Assembly (NCBI RefSeq): GCF_014489845.1
Contig: NZ_JABURY010000004.1
Span: 1-37,064 of the forward strand
Length of the DNA: 37,064 nt
DNA from: Frischella japonica
GTDB taxonomy: Bacteria; Pseudomonadota; Gammaproteobacteria; Enterobacterales; Orbaceae
Direction: 5' to 3'
The stretch's first letter is position 1; the number at the start of each line of letters is the position of its first letter. The notes under the pieces are model-generated. The model ran no database searches, was not told where the DNA came from, and saw nothing but the letters and a program-made list of their open reading frames with translations. Positions 36,801-37,064 of the stretch are shown piece after piece. The position numbers were made by a program, and so were the translations under genes.

Positions 36801-36828
36801 TTGACATATTTTCTATAAATCGTAATAT
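36801..36828 (+). promoter_or_regulatory. Promoter of the tRNA-Ser/tRNA-Arg operon
   Basis: Perfect TTGACA (36801-36806), a 16-nt spacer and TAATAT (36823-36828), followed by a GC-rich discriminator (gtgcgcc) typical of stable-RNA promoters under stringent control. Start site near 36835. Confidence 0.8.
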
Positions 36829-36837
36829 GTGCGCCAC

Positions 36838-36873
36838 ATACTTTTTATAAATCCTTTTATAAAAAGTATTTTT
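36838..36873 (+). terminator. Terminator-like hairpin at the start of the tRNA transcript
   Basis: A perfect 12-bp stem (36838-36849 with 36858-36869), an 8-nt loop aatccttt, then four more Ts (36870-36873), ending 8 nt before tRNA-Ser. It could end csrA read-through; it also forms the first bases of the tRNA precursor. Confidence 0.6.
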
Positions 36874-36881
36874 AAAATAAC

Positions 36882-36974
36882 GGTGAGATGGCCGAGAGGC
36901 TGAAGGCGCTCCCCTGCTAAGGGAGTATAGGGTCAAAAGCTCTATCGAGGGTTCGAATCCCTCTTTCACCGCCA
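36882..36974 (+). tRNA. serV: tRNA-Ser (GCT)
   Basis: A 93-nt class II tRNA with acceptor ggtgaga, anticodon GCT in the loop ctgctaa, long variable arm, T-loop ttcgaat and encoded CCA. It matches serV in sequence and in position after csrA. Confidence 0.97.
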
Positions 36975-36986
36975 TTTTATAAATAT

Positions 36987-37063
36987 GCATCCGTAGCTCA
37001 GCTGGATAGAGTACCCGGCTACGAACCGGGCGGTCAGGGGTTCGAATCCCTTCGGATGCACCA
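36987..37063 (+). tRNA. argV: tRNA-Arg (ACG)
   Basis: A 77-nt cloverleaf with anticodon ACG in the loop ctacgaa, acceptor gcatccg pairing with cggatgc, and encoded CCA. In E. coli serV is followed by several identical tRNA-Arg genes; further copies may lie just past the window. Confidence 0.97.
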
Positions 37064-37064
37064 T

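Noticed and set aside
36763..36990. Minus-strand frame across tRNA-Ser
   Set aside because: It is read from the complement of the tRNA gene and its promoter, not a real protein.
1..37064. CRISPR arrays, insertion sequences, prophage structural genes
   Set aside because: No spaced direct repeats, transposase genes or phage structural genes were seen; the only mobile trace is the integrase remnant.

Overview
The window reads as a chromosomal segment of an AT-rich gammaproteobacterium. Almost every housekeeping protein resembles its Escherichia coli homologue, and several E. coli gene neighbourhoods are kept: aspT-trpT-maoP-comM (the tail of an rrnC-like rRNA operon), znuCB/znuA-mepM, yceD-rpmF-plsX-fabHDG-acpP-fabF, and recA-recX-alaS-csrA-tRNA-Ser-tRNA-Arg. 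The low GC content, compact genes and protein character would suit a host-associated member of the Orbales (Gilliamella/Frischella/Orbus type). That placement is inference; no rRNA gene lies inside the window.

Layout. 1-2164: tRNA-Asp and tRNA-Trp, then maoP facing comM tail to tail. 2325-6304: high-affinity zinc uptake, znuCB divergent from znuA around a clear Zur-type palindrome, with the zinc endopeptidase gene mepM directly behind znuA. 6469-9636: sfsA and the bifunctional penicillin-binding protein mrcB. 9779-16079: a near-leaderless promoter, yceD, rpmF and the phospholipid/fatty-acid synthesis cluster plsX-fabH-fabD-fabG-acpP-fabF. 16716-19778: a divergent iron locus (siderophore-binding lipoprotein and TonB-dependent receptor) with three Fur-box-like sequences between the genes. 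19975-26614: recC coupled to a TatD-type nuclease gene (yjjV), then an MdtD-like drug transporter coupled to a GloC-type glyoxalase II.

26690-29861 is the accessory part. A tRNA-Asn gene is followed by a broken tyrosine-integrase start. After it come short unfamiliar genes and gene fragments, several with export signals. One is a YwqK/MORN-like lipoprotein gene whose reading frame is interrupted at a run of seven A. This looks like a decaying integrated island at a tRNA attachment site. 29927-31689: an MFS efflux gene and an ArsR-type regulator with a 13-2-13 inverted repeat between them. 31992-37063: the SOS gene recA with a LexA box inside its promoter, overlapping recX, alaS, csrA, and tRNA-Ser and tRNA-Arg with their own promoter.

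I did not find a convincing new multi-gene system. The best leads are the A7-interrupted lipoprotein gene and the exported-protein remnants in the tRNA-Asn island, the ArsR/efflux operator, the near-leaderless yceD promoter, and the strong hairpin at the start of the tRNA-Ser/Arg transcript.
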